From assembly GCA_964016985.1 (NCBI GenBank), contig OZ024825.1:34192057-34256056 (forward strand): 64,000 bases of DNA, given 5' to 3'. Origin of the DNA: Anodontia alba. Its lineage: Eukaryota; Mollusca; Bivalvia; Lucinida; Lucinidae. Positions 42,622-54,316 of the stretch are shown piece by piece; position 1 is the stretch's first letter; every line of letters starts with the position of its first letter. Below the pieces are notes generated by a model, which was not told the origin of the DNA, did no database searches, and saw only the letters and a program-made list of their open reading frames with translations. A program made the position numbers and the translations under genes.

Positions 42622-45600
42622 ACAAATGATATTGAGTCCATGGAGATAGAGCTTGGGTCTTCTGATAAAGATACACTGACTAATAAACATATTACAAAAG
42701 CTAGTATTCAGATATCTGATAATATTCTTGTAGATCAGTATCCTGACAACATTCAAAAAGTTACTGTTGAGCAGGAACACCACCAGACTTCCAAAGTGGA
42801 TTTTGATTTGTCAGATAAAAAGACAGATTTTCCTCTGACAACACAAAATGTAGGTCAGAAAACAATTGATAGGGTTGGTTTGGCAGACATTGACATTGAA
42901 ATGACAGAAACTGAATTAGATAGTACAAAAACAGAAGTTGTAATTTTCACTGAACAACTTATAAAAGAGTTTTGGGACTCTACCAAAATGAAGTTAATCC
43001 ATCCTAGAACAGGAAAATGTATGAATATACAAGAGTGCATAAACTGTGGAGTCATTTCATCAGAAATTGTACAAGTAAAACAACCTAATGGAAATACTGT
43101 TAGTTTACAGAAAGCTATTAATTCTGGTCAGGTAAATATTCACACAGGGCAAACTGTTGATTTGGTAGAGGGTAAGAATGTTCCATTAGATATTGCCTTT
43201 GAAGCTGGCCTTCTGACTGTGAATGATAATGAGCCAATGGAAAGATGCGACATGTATGTGGAACTGGGTCCAGGGATTGTCGAGTTAATTGTAAAAGGGG
43301 AAATAGATTTAGAAACCAGATTGTTTGATAGGAAAATGAAACGGGTCTTGAGCATTCCTAAGGGCATTGAGATAAATTTGTTTGACACTGGATTAGGCAA
43401 GGTTAAAGATACTGAAACAGGAAAGTGGCTCTCTTGGGATGATGCTAAACAGCAAAAATTAGTTTGCAGCTCTGATATGCAGTTAGAAACAGAATGTTCA
43501 GATTGCACTAAAGAGTCAGCTTCTGAAGGGCACATATTGACTAAGGATAGTGGTCTTGAAAAATCTCATACTGTATTGGAACATCCTAAATCTAAGATAC
43601 TTGAATGGAAAAGGGGTGCATTTTCAGCAGAAAAACCCACTACTCTGTCTTCAAAATCCAAACTGGAGCAAGCTCCAGTTATGTTAGATGAAGCAATAAA
43701 ACAAGGCTTATACAGTCCAGTCTCAAATACATTTAGAATCCCTACAGATAATACAAAAATATCTTTTGAAAATGCCCTGAAGCAAGGTTTTATAAATAAA
43801 GAGTCTCTTCTTAGGGATCCGATAAGCAGAGATATATTATCACTTGAAGAGGCAATTGAAAAACGGGTTGTTGATCCAGAGTCGGGTAAAATGCTAGATA
43901 CAAGTGGCCAGCCCATTCCTTTGAATTATGCCTATAATATTGGTCTTATAATGAGGTCACAGTCTCCCCTTAAGCTTTCAATCTCTGAGATTCTAGATGA
44001 AGGTCTATATGATGAAGAAACAGGAACATTCCTTGATCCTGATTTAAATGAAGAGATATCTTTCACACAGTCATTATACTCAGGTCTTGTAGATCCAGAA
44101 TTGATCCGAGTTAGAGACTCGTCGACAGGTGAAATCTTAAAATTAGAAACTGCTATTAAACAGGACTTAATCAATGTTGAAACTGGCACATTTATTGACA
44201 AACCAGAAGGTAAAACAATTCAGATACCAGATGCACTTGAAAAAGGTCTCATTATTGACACAACAAATCAGCCTAAAATGAGCTTGCAAAGTGCATTTGA
44301 GGAAAATATGATAGATGTAGACTCATGTCTTTTCCTAGATCCTGCTGGTGGACCTAAACAAACTTTAAAAGATGCAATAGAGAGTTGTTTGTTAGACAAA
44401 GATTCAGTTTTAGTTAGAGATCCAAAGTCTCTTACAATTCTGACATTAGAATCTGCAATAGCTGAAGATATTATTCATTCTCAGACTGGAAAATATAATT
44501 TAGGTCCATCTGACTTAAGTTTTGGTGAAGCTTTTGAAAAAGGACTGATAGTTTGCAATTCAGCTCATGGTGTAATACCTTGCAGTTTAATTGAAGCTAT
44601 TCGGTTTAATTTATATGATCAAGTTACACGAACATTTACAGACCCGAGGTCTGGACAATGTTTGACATTGGAGGAAGCCATAAACTCTGGTCTTATTGAT
44701 CCAAACAATACTGCAATTAAAGATACACAGACAGGGAGATTTTTATCACTGTCTAATGCTGCATACTTAGGAGTAATCAATTTTAAAACAGCTGATGTTC
44801 TTGACCTGAAAGAAGATGGTGTACTTGAACTTACAGAAGCCAAAGAAAAGGGTATTTTACGTAGATCAGCTAGTGATGACTGCTTGTCACTAGTTACAGC
44901 TATCACCAAAGGTACTTCTGATGGGGAAGGGAGGTTTTTTGACAGTTTGTCTGGTAAGAGCTTGATTTTATCAGATGCTATATTGGCAAAAGTTATTGAT
45001 CCTATACCAACTCTTGTTAAAGATACAAAAAGAAACATATTTTTACCCTTGACAGAGGCATTGGAGTCTGGCATCATTGATGAAAGCAAAGGGCATGTTT
45101 TTGACATAGTAAACTGTAAGGCATTGACATATGCTGATGCTGTTGAGACAGGTCTCATAATTGAAATCCCCTCTACAGGGTTAACTCTTGCTGAAGCAGT
45201 TAGTGATGGATTGTTTGATGAGGAAACAGGTCTGCTTCTAGATCTAAGAACAGGCAAAAAAGTGACTTTAGAAGAGAGTTTGGAGCAAAAATTGGTTGAT
45301 TCATTAAAACTTCAAGTTGTTGTACCAGGGTGCGGGCTTCTGTCATTGAAAGATGCCTTTGAAACTGGTGTTATTGACAGTAAGTCTGGTTGCTATAAAG
45401 AAAATGACAATGAAATTTCTTTAACTGAAGCAGTTGATAAAGATCTGATTGTAAAACTGGGTCGTCGTAGACAAAATAAGACTGTGTCTGATTCAGACTT
45501 GAAGAACTTGGAAGCATTGGTTGTAAATAAAGATGTTCTGGTAAAAGATCCTACTAGAAAGTCCTTTTTAAGCCTAGACCATGCACTTGAAGCAGGTGTT

Positions 45601-48600
45601 TTAGACCTGCACACTGAAACTTACTGTGACATACAGCACGATGTAATACTGCCTCTTCAAGAGGCAATTAAGTTAGGTTTGGTAGTAAATGCAAGGTATC
45701 CAAATATGGGGCTTGTAAGCCTTGTGAGGAATGATATGTTTGATCATGTAAATTGTACATTTTTTGATCCAAGAACTGGAAATAAAATCTCACTTGAAGA
45801 AGGTGTTAAACTTGGTTTGATTGATCCTTTTCAGACAAGAGTGAAAAACTTAGAAACTGGAACTTACGTTTCATTGCATCAAGCACTTAAAACGGGCATT
45901 ATAAGTGGGAAAACAGGAACTGTTTTTGAAAAACATCAAATGAAATCATTCCCATTGGATTATTGTGTTCATGAAAATATAGTAATTGACTTCAGCAAAT
46001 CGTCTTTTACCGTTGATGAAGGAATACACTATGGATTAATGACACATGATGGATTGATGGTAGAAGACTTAGAATCAGGGGAGTTTATAACTTTCAAAGA
46101 TGCTGTAGAGAGAGGAACCATAAAGATTGAAAATGCAGTCTTAGCTTGTCCAGCAGAAGGGCTGTATATGACACTGGCTGAAGGTATTGAAGATTGTACA
46201 GTGGATGAAACCAGTGCAATGGTTAATCTGCCATCTGGAAGGCGGTTGTCTCTGTCTCAGGCTGTTGCTCAGCATATGATCATTGAAAAGGATTCTACTT
46301 TATTTTCTGCAGCATATCATGAAGCAGATGAGTCAGAAAATCATGAAGCAGATAAGTCAGAAAATGAATCCATTGATGAAGAGGCAAGCAAAGCAAATGG
46401 GAGAAAGAGGTCAATTGAACTTGACTTACCTCTTATGGATAAGAAGCTAAAAAGGGAAGCAAATAGCCCCATTTTGTCTCCAGTGTTAGATATGTTTCAG
46501 ACTGAAATGGTCTCAAGTTGGGTTGATACAGCAAGTTTTGGCAGAAGTGATTCTGTTAGTAGTCCAATTAGATTTGATGAAGCCTTAAAATTTGGATTTC
46601 TTGACATAGAAAATGATGAGTTTAGGGATAACATTACCAGTGAGATCATGCCCATTGAATATGCTATTGAAACTGGGAAACTGAGTGTTAAAGATGTCCT
46701 TTTCTTTGATGAGAAAACAAACTTTTCCATTCCCCTTAAAGAAGCCATAAAGTGTAAGTTGATCATCTCAAAACATGACTCAGATACATCAAAGAATGTT
46801 GGTTTGACATTCAAAGAAGCATTAAATGAAAGTTTGCTGATGTTACAAGTCAGGAAAGTAAATTTTAATGATGACAAATACAGTGTGAAAAGTGACACAT
46901 TTTCAGAATCTGTAACCGAATCCAAAACATTAGACTGGTTTTCGAATTCAAAGGCATTATCATCTTCTTTGGATTCACTGATTCAAAAAGTGCAAAAAGA
47001 CCAGTCTGGCTTCAGGATTGGAACTTTATATGAAGCTCTCCAGAAAAATCTTATAGATGAAAAAGCTGGGATGATTCAGGATAGTTTTACACAAAGGAAT
47101 TTGACATTAAAAGAAGCGCTCTCTAGTGGATTGATAAACCCAGGAGCAAGCGAGATATTTGATCCAAGAACAGAGGAAAACCTTACTCTGGAAGATGCTA
47201 TAAATCTTAACATCATTGATCCTCAGTCTGGTCAGTTTAAACATCCTGCAACAGGTGAAATGTTGTCACTCAGACATGCATATGAAAAAGGTTTTATTAG
47301 TAAATCAAAAGATTCTGTTGAGTCAAAAAGCTCTGTTGAAATTTACGTTGAAGAAATTTTGGCTAATGATGCAGCGAATGGCAAAAATAAATTACAAGAA
47401 GCATTTGCTTCTGGAGTTTTAAACAAATCTAAGACACAGGTTATTGACCCAGACACAGTCCAGCCTATTACACTCAGGAGGGCAGGGAGTTTAGGCATGA
47501 TTGATAGCAAGACGGGAGAATTCAAAAACCCGCAAACTGGAGAACATATATCATTAGTTGAAGCTGTTCAGAAGGGTTTCATTCTTAGTCCAAAAGGGTT
47601 GAGCTTATACAGTGCAGTAAATCAAGGTCTGTATTCAGATGTGTCTGGAAAGTTTACAGACCCTATTTCTGGTAAAGAATGTACTCTTAATGAAATGGTT
47701 GAAATGGATATTATTGCTGATGGATGTATGGAAATAAGAGATGTTCTGCAGAATGGTGAATTAATTAGGCTCAGAGATGCATTAAAGAGAGGAGTGATCG
47801 ATTCAACCCATGGAAGGTACATAAATCTAGTTGATGATAATAAATGCAACTTCAATGAAGCTATAGCTTTAGGCTTAATTATCAGTAACATTCCTCGTGA
47901 AGGGCTTCGCGAAAGTAGTAGAAGAGTCACTGCAATGGGCGGCCATCCGGGAAAACCTGCTTGGATTTCTGGAGTTGAAAGCAACAAAGTGGCAAATGGG
48001 CATTCATTAAACCAGTTAGAAAAAGGTAAAACCCATCCTGTTACTAAAGAGTCTACTTCATTATCTAGTATAGAAACGGAATCTTCTGGCTATGAAACCA
48101 ATAAGTCCCAGCCACAGCATTCACAAGAAGAAGCTCCAGCTTTCATAATAGACTTTGAAAAGTATAAATTAAAACCAAATATTTTGGAAGATATTCCTTG
48201 TACTAATTTGGATCAGGGTCAATATAAGCAGCTAGAAAACCTTGAACATGCTGCTGATGATGAGTTAAAGACTCCAACAAAAGTCACATTAGTTGAAGAA
48301 GTGGGACTAACAGAAAAAGGACCAGTAGATGAACATATAAATGAGCAGCAAGCTCCTGACTTTGATACTCTACATCATTTGCAGAATGGTGAAATGACTC
48401 CAACAGGTGTAGTAAATAATGAAAAAATAACACCAAATTTAGACCTTGATTTTCTTGTCAAACCAAACCTACAAGACAATGATCAGACACCAGATACTAT
48501 AGTATTTGATCTAAGTCAGAGCTTTTCAGATATGTCCAGTTCTTTGATAAGTAATAAAAGCTTGATGCTTTCAATGTCAAAACCTGATGGTCCCTTGGCT

Positions 48601-48783
48601 GATCTTCTTAAAACTGACACTAATGACAGTGTATCATCACCCAGATCACCCAAGTCTCCAGTTCATCTCCATGATAATTACCGATTCCCTGGTGAAAGTC
48701 AAAGACAGATGTTGTCTCCTGTTAAAAGTAAGGTGTTCACATTCCAAACTGGTCCTCCTCTCAGCCTTTCGGAGGAAAGAAAG
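42622..48783 (+). CDS. Spectraplakin giant exon III: plakin repeats, bipartite NLS motif, SP-rich tail
   Basis: A 6,162 bp exon, 2,054 codons, phase 0/0. Acceptor TTTCTGTTACAG to 42621; donor AAG/GTATTT at 48784. Residues 1 to ~125 are acidic and low-complexity. About 54 plakin-repeat motifs follow to ~residue 1765, more diverged than in exons I and II. Near residues 1237-1275 the array is broken by a HEADESEN/HEADKSEN duplication and an RKR-(10 residues)-KKLKR sequence (46402-46455), a classical bipartite nuclear-localisation pattern. The last ~290 residues are Ser/Thr/Pro/Asp-rich and predicted disordered, with SSPRSPKSP near the end. The reading frame and repeat type show it belongs to the same protein as exons I and II. 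Read past the donor, the frame continues 30 codons with no repeat motif, then stops. Confidence 0.9.
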
Positions 48784-49712
48784 GTATTTGGTTATTTTTA
48801 TAAGCATCTTTTAACTTGGAATTTTGTTGTCTGGTTAGTTGTTCTGTCATGTAATTGTGGACCAACTGAATGCTGATGTTGTGCTTTTTTGTGCAAAGCA
48901 TACTGTACAGATTTTGAGGCTTTCAGAATTTTGAAATGGTTTAGAATGCATGCCTGTGATGCTTATATGTTTTGAAATCTCAGTTCTTGAATGTATCTCA
49001 GGCAGTAAGTTCTTATGGAGAGTTTTTGCAATTGACATGTATTTGATTTGTGTTTTAATGTTCCAAATGCAGCATGAATGTGTATAATGGAATGAGAAGA
49101 AACCATTAACATTCTCCAAAAGGATTGGTGTTCTGCAGTTGTTCATGCATTGATTTTCCTTTGTATGCCTGTAGAGTAGTTTGTTGCCAGATTTGATTTG
49201 AAGCTCTAGTGTTGTTTGGCTTTTAAGACTCAAAAAAAATTAACTAATATTTACCACTAAGCAATGAGTATACAATTGTAGAAATCTACACCTTTAATGT
49301 AGCATGCTTATTTTATCCTTTAGGTACAGTGTACTTCAGTTGCTCTGTATTTGATCAAATAACATTTTTGAAACCATTATGGTGAGAAAAAGTTAAATCC
49401 ACTTTAAAGCAATTATAATAATGACAGGTTCATATATCCAAATGTCAGTTCTAGCATGGTGTGAATTGTGCATTAGATTTCATCTTACTTTGTCAAATTT
49501 AGTAGTAAGTTGGAAAATATGATGAAATCTTTCAGAACCAGCTGTTATATGTGCATGAGGGGGTCTTATTATTATTTTTTTTTCTTAATTCAAAATATCA
49601 ACCTGTGAAATTAAATATTTGTTCAAGTGTGTTTGATTTTAGATTACTCCTTAAGAGCATGTGATGAACAATTTCAGGTAGGGATGTTTATAAGCTGATG
49701 AGTATTTTATTA

Positions 49713-49744
49713 ATATATATATATATATATGTATATATATAGAG
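49713..49744. repeat. (TA)n microsatellite with adjacent (AG)n
   Basis: A TA-dinucleotide run broken by one GT, followed by a short AGAGAGAGAGAG run. Confidence 0.85.
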
Positions 49745-49849
49745 AGAGAGAAAACACACACAAAAAAATGCTTGTACATAAATAAATTATCTTGTCCACT
49801 GAATTAATGATTTTGTCCTTAAGTGCTTTAGATGTATGCATATTCAGAA

Positions 49850-49992
49850 AAATATTTTATTATTTCTTTATGAAAATATATGTTATCAATATTCATTAGA
49901 TTTTCTTCATTGGGGTAATTCTAATAATGAGTGCTTGGAGGAGCAATTCTAATATGTATCTGCAACCAATGTTTTCATGAAGAAATAAGAAT
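49850..49992. mobile_element. MITE-A relic
   Basis: AAAATATTTTATTATTTC on the left and ATGAAGAAATAAGAATAATA on the right, around degraded ATTCATTAGATTTTC / GAGCAATTCTAATATG halves. The ends were not found. A poly(T) run follows at about 50002-50020. Confidence 0.5.
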
Positions 49993-50313
49993 AATATCAA
50001 TATTTTTTTTTTTTTTTTTTGTGAAAAGAGCATCTTACCTTTTCAGTGTTTTGTTTGTTTTAAATGTTTATCCGTACTGTATAAAATGTTGCTATGTTGT
50101 GTATTCTGTTTGTACTGTCTGACTGTTTGTAATGTTGCTGTTACTGTTTGAAGTGTAGTGTCTTTTTTATGTATTACTAACTGTTGAGAACTCTACCAGT
50201 CCCTTAAGTGATAAAAGCATGTTGCCCACCATTGTATGCCTGTTGTTAGCAGATTACTTCTTTGATTTACTGAGCATGACAGTGGACAAGTGTAGAGAAC
50301 ACTTGTTCATTGT

Positions 50314-50542
50314 TTTAACCAATTTTAGACTGAATAAACACCCCCACACTATATATTGGAAGAGTTGAATTTCAATTTAAGGTATGTCAGGCCATGTGAC
50401 TTAGATATTCCTAGTGAAAAATGGCTAAACTATTTGCTAACAGTGGACATCCTGATCAGATGCCACATTCTGCAGCATCTGATCTGGGTCTGCACTGTTT
50501 GCCATTTACCCATTTTGGGGTCTCCAGACTAAAATGAATTAA
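50314..50542. mobile_element. MITE-D4, reverse orientation
   Basis: TTAA at 50314-50317 and 50539-50542. Read on the minus strand it matches the 3109 copy (GGTCTCCAGACT near the right end, TATATATTGGAAGAG near the left). The core is GATCAGATGCCACATTCTGC / GCATCTGATCTGGGTC. Confidence 0.75.
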
Positions 50543-50643
50543 CATTGTGCTGTAGGTAAGCTGTGCATTTAATTTAATTTTTCATATTTCTCCACCAAAG
50601 CATAATGTTGTGGGGGTACTCATCAGAATCACCATGGCAATTT

Positions 50644-50830
50644 TTAACCCTTGTCATGCTGAATAAATTAAGATGCCACACCCATTTCTAATTTTAAGCC
50701 AATCAGATGACTTGATTTAGGTTTTTGATACAAAGGCACATACTCAATGACAAACAGTCAAGCCAACTGATCTGGATCTACACTGTTTGCAAAGGCAGTG
50801 TAAATTCCGGTTCAGCAGAACTAGGGTTAA
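50644..50830. mobile_element. MITE-D3 inserted next to an A-type half-hairpin
   Basis: TTAA at 50644-50647 and 50827-50830, arms CCCTTGTCATGCTGAAT and TTCAGCAGAACTAGGG. The left part of the palindromic core is deleted (CAAACAGTCAAGCCAACTGA). The sequence immediately left (50590-50643, TTGTGGGGGTACTCATCAG) is half of an A-type core. Confidence 0.7.
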
Positions 50831-50865
50831 CAAGTGCTCCTAAATATTTGGAAACTTTAAGTCCT

Positions 50866-51045
50866 TAATATACTTGATCTAAAAGATGAACAAGTATTTT
50901 TTACCTGTTGAAGTGTCTAAAAAATGCTGGACGAGTGGCAGTTGGTGTAAACCCTGATCAGAAGTCAGCATTCTGTGGCTTCGGATCTAGGGCTGCACAT
51001 GTTTTTGCTTAGATATGTTTATTCCAATACTTAGGGTAAATATGG
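50866..51045. mobile_element. MITE-D1
   Basis: The right end CAATACTTAGGGTAAATATG is followed by TA (51046-51047). The interior has AAAATGCTGGACGAGTGGC and GATCAGAAGTCAGCATTCTG with a degraded complement. The left end is weak. Confidence 0.6.
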
Positions 51046-51264
51046 TATCTTTTGGTGGAGAAATAAGAGGAAATATTAAATTTTTACTGCCAGAATTTGG
51101 ATTATTGTACTAATATTCTAAGCATCAATGTGCATGTACTAAAAGTGCATTGTGTTCTTTCAGTTGTCAAAGAAACCTTTGCTAACATCAGTTATTAGAA
51201 CCTTAGTTGTGTGTATGTTTGTGTGTGAATGATGAAAGAATCTAACAAATTATCAGTAAACAGT

Positions 51265-51499
51265 TTAATCTTTACCACTCTCTGGGCTAATTCAGCAGAC
51301 AACAAATTGATATTTTTCCCAGAAAAAAAAAAGGCTTATAGATTTCAAGCAAAATTTGCATGAAATCTCAAAGTCTTATTTCTGGGAAAAAAAGACAATT
51401 TGCATGAAATCTCAAAGCTTATTTTTCTGGGAAAAATAAGAAAAAAATATTTGAAAATGTCATCTGCTGAAATTTTTACCCAGCATGCTAAGCATTCAA
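51265..51499. mobile_element. MITE-B with duplicated half-core
   Basis: TTAA at 51265-51268; the right terminus CAGCATGCTAAGCATTCAA has lost TTAA. The segment with CAATTTGCATGAAATCTCAA and TTTCTGGGAAAA occurs twice (about 51354-51391 and 51395-51435), so the right half of the hairpin is tandemly duplicated. Confidence 0.65.
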
Positions 51500-51905
51500 A
51501 TAAGAAATAGAAAAGTAGATTTATATTCTGTATTGGAATCGTAGAATCGTACTCATTAGCAATTTTCTTATTTTTATGATTTAAAAAATGAGCTGTACCA
51601 AATAAAAAGGAATCCACTGCCGTAGTAGCTTTAATTCTTTCAACCCTGAATAACTCTGATGAACTCTTCCATTCTTGCATTTGGATGAGTCTATTTTCTC
51701 AAAATGGGGTGTTAAACAGAAATGAAAAAAAATATTGAGGATTCTATTTTGTTTGGCTAGGCTGGGGCATTAAGAAATGATTGTTTGTCTTTAAAATGTA
51801 TCTGAAAAATGCTTCTTTATATATTTTATACCGTTAACCTATTTTCAGTGTCATTATTATTGGTACATTTATTCACATGGCACTTATTTAACCCAAAAAG
51901 TAAGG

Positions 51906-52022
51906 ACATTTTTCTTATTTCTCCATGAAAACATATGTTATGGGTATCATTTGAAGCACCTTGAGGCACTTCTAGTTAATGAGTATCCCTAATGTATGTT
52001 TCATGGAGAAATAGGAAAACTA
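51906..52022. mobile_element. MITE-A core
   Basis: ACATTTTTCTTATTTCTCC and TCATGGAGAAATAGGAAAAC flank ACATATGTTATGGGTATCAT and its partner around TTGAGGCACTTCTAG. The outer ends are not preserved. Confidence 0.6.
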
Positions 52023-52254
52023 CATAAATAGCAGCAGTGTCTATATAGACAACTGTTTAAACATATTACATATTTTTCCCAGAAAGTAGGGGTTGACACT
52101 GCATCTGAATTTTCTTTCTAGACATTTTTCTTGAAACAAAACGACAGTAAACATGCAATTTCAAGCACTATTTTTTGTGGAAAATATAGAATATTAAAAT
52201 GTTATCTGTAATATTTAAATATTGCAAATCAAAATGTCAGCTCAACAGATAAAG

Positions 52255-52474
52255 TTAACCCTAACCCTTGTCCTGCTGAACCCGGATAATACCATGTTTT
52301 GCAAACAGTGTAGATCCAGATCAGTTGGCTTCTGAAGAAGCCAACTGATCTGGATCTGCACTGTTTGCTATCAAGTATGCAAATTTATAACAACAATCTG
52401 GATCAAGTAACCTGATTGGCTGAAAATTAGAAGTGGGCGTGGCATCTTAATTTATTCAGCAGGACAAGGGTTAA
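52255..52474. mobile_element. MITE-D3, complete
   Basis: TTAA at 52255-52258 and 52471-52474. The core palindrome GATCAGTTGGCTTCTGAAGA has matching arms, and the right arm AAGTGGGCGTGGCATCTTAA matches 4104-4317. It is one of the best-preserved D3 copies. Confidence 0.8.
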
Positions 52475-52505
52475 GTGCAAAGCAAAACTGTAGCAGACAC
52501 TCTAT

Positions 52506-52538
<33 letters not shown>

Positions 52539-52775
52539 GTTACTTTTTACAAAGCTATAGATAAGAGGGAGTAAAGGGTATTTCAGCACTGAAATTTTGA
52601 AAATCAGCATTGAAATTGGAGGGGGTAAAAATGCTCAATGAAATTTTGGATTTCAGCATTGAAATCAAGTTTAGGGGGTAAAAGTTTTCAATAAACTTTA
52701 CATCTTTTAAACAAAAAAAGCAATTTCACTCACATTGATTCTTTTGTGAGCAGTAGCAGTACACTAGATCAAGGT

Positions 52776-52964
52776 TTAACCCTTAAAACACTAATGACAA
52801 ATACATTTCTAGGTGTTTTTCTTTTTTTTCAGAGAAAATAAAGCTTGGCATTTGATGTGAATTGTCTGCAGAGCAGACAATTCACATCAAATGCCAAGCT
52901 TTACTTTCTCTGAAAAATTGTGAATTTTGTATGCTACACTTATGCTAGGTGCTTTAAGAGTTAA
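52776..52964. mobile_element. MITE-C, complete
   Basis: TTAA at 52776-52779 and 52961-52964. The core is a near-perfect stem: GAGAAAATAAAGCTTGGCAT, TTGATGTGAATTGTCTGC and complements. Confidence 0.75.
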
Positions 52965-53008
52965 GCATTGCAAATGGGCAATTAAGTATTAAGATTAAAA
53001 GCAGGTGG

Positions 53009-53350
53009 CAGCCGGCCTCGGTGGCTCAGTTGGATGCGCCGTCCGACTGGAGACCTTGGATGCGCCGTCCGACTGGAGACCAGGAGGTCGCGGGCTCAAC
53101 CTTCGCCGAGGTCGGCAACATTCTTTCGTGGAGATTGATCATGAAATATTTTCTACGGTCATTCTCTCCCTTCCGCTGATTCAAGAAGGACAGTTGTCAG
53201 TTTCTGGTGAAAGAATGTGCACAATACTGGTTAACCGCTTAGAGGACTAAGCCTGCCCAGTAAACCTGTGGTTAAGTAAACTGACCGCGCTCGACATGAC
53301 CCCATTGGGTTGACTGGGCCGTAAAACCTCAACACAAACAAAAAAACAAA
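53009..53350 (+). mobile_element. Full-length tRNA-derived SINE (family S1), young
   Basis: It has a Pol III box A (TGGCTCAGTTGG), a box B-like GGTCGCGGGCTCAACC, then the conserved middle domain (GGAGATTGATCATGAAATAT through GAGGACTAAGCCTGCCC) and tail AACACAAACAAAAAAAC. The target-site duplication AAAGCAGGTGG is present at 52998-53008 and 53351-53361. A 26 bp unit inside the tRNA head (GGATGCGCCGTCCGACTGG) is tandemly duplicated at 53030-53055 and 53056-53081, moving box B further from box A. The long middle domain shared by the four copies here is the kind of conserved central domain reported for bivalve SINE superfamilies. The open frame across it is not a gene. Confidence 0.9.
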
Positions 53351-53394
53351 AAAGCAGGTGGTAAAATACTCATTGTACCAGAAATTTATCTAGA

Positions 53395-53536
53395 GCATTG
53401 TTTTTAAGAGAAAGTAAGACTTGGCAGCTAGGCAAAATGTCAAGACTTATTTTCTCTGGAAAATACAAAAAAAAAAAAAAAAAAAAAAAATCAAAATGTC
53501 TTTTACTGCAACTGTGATTAGCTTTATAAGGGTTAA
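53395..53536. mobile_element. MITE-C, partial
   Basis: TTTTAAGAGAAAGTAAGACTT and AAGACTTATTTTCTCTGG face each other. The right arm ends CTTTATAAGGGTTAA. The left end is lost and a poly(A) run (53467-53490) sits in the right half. Confidence 0.6.
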
Positions 53537-53792
53537 ACATTTGGCAAATCATAACCTCATATGAATTTGATTTGTCTGTACAACAGCACTCCTGCTGTCC
53601 TGCAAATACTGCAGCCCTTAAAGCCATTGTTTCTATCTGTGTACATGTATGTCTAAATATCTTTGTGTATTACTCTTCTACTCTTTTTCAGTATATCTTC
53701 AGCAGTTCTGCATATCATGTCTAAATGTATCTTTGATATATGTAAAATACTCCTTTATTTTCTCTTCACTAAATACATTTTTTTTTCCTCAT

Positions 53793-54023
53793 TTAACTCT
53801 GCATGCTGGGTAATTTTACATATTGTTTTTGTCATCTGTGGATTTTTTTTTTAAGTTAACTTTTTGAAAAAATCTTTCAGGAATACCATCAGTCAAACAG
53901 TTTGGATGCAGATCAGGCCTGACATTTTGTCGGCCTGATCTGGGTCCAAACTGTTTGCGAAGGTTATTAGCAGACGACAAAAGTCGCCACTGCTGAAAAT
54001 GTTACCAGCATGCTAAGCATTAA
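53793..54023. mobile_element. Chimeric MITE: B-type ends with a D-type core
   Basis: TTAA at 53793-53796 and 54020-54023, with B-family arms CTCTGCATGCTGGGTAA and TTACCAGCATGCTAAGC. Instead of the CATTTCATG core of the B family it contains AAACAGTTTGGATGCAGATC, GGCC, a short loop, and GGCCTGATCTGGGTCC then AAACTGTTTGC, which is a D-type core. Confidence 0.75.
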
Positions 54024-54091
54024 ATACAGTATGTGTTGAACTTCCATTTCTGATACTAGAAAACTATTCTGTCCTCCAGATCCTTTATTTT

Positions 54092-54316
54092 TTAAATGCC
54101 AAGCAAAATTCTAGCAGGCTTTAGTCATTTTTTTTTTTTTCAAATTTTGGGAGAAAATAAGATGACATTTCATGTGAATTGTCTAGCAGACATAGATTGT
54201 CAAGCCTTGAAATGTGAATTGTCTAGCAGACATGGATTGTCAAGCCTTATTTTTTTCTGAAATAATAATAATAATAATAAATTTGAAATGTCAGCTGCAG
54301 TTGCGATTGATGCTTT
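54092..54316. mobile_element. MITE-C with duplicated core segment
   Basis: TTAA at 54092-54095 and 54313-54316. GTGAATTGTCTAGCAGACAT plus GATTGTCAAGCC is present twice in tandem (about 54173-54205 and 54213-54245). An AAT microsatellite run (about 54263-54280) lies in the right arm. Confidence 0.7.

Noticed and set aside
53010..53100. tRNA gene
   Set aside because: Box A and box B are present, but the acceptor stem and anticodon arm cannot be folded, a 26 bp segment is duplicated, and the sequence continues into the SINE body.
53005..53250. Open frame of about 81 codons over the S1 SINE; similar frames at 4901-5125 and 29233-29427
   Set aside because: All three encode the same C-terminal peptide because they lie in copies of one SINE with Pol III boxes and target duplications. 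This is repeat sequence, not a conserved gene.
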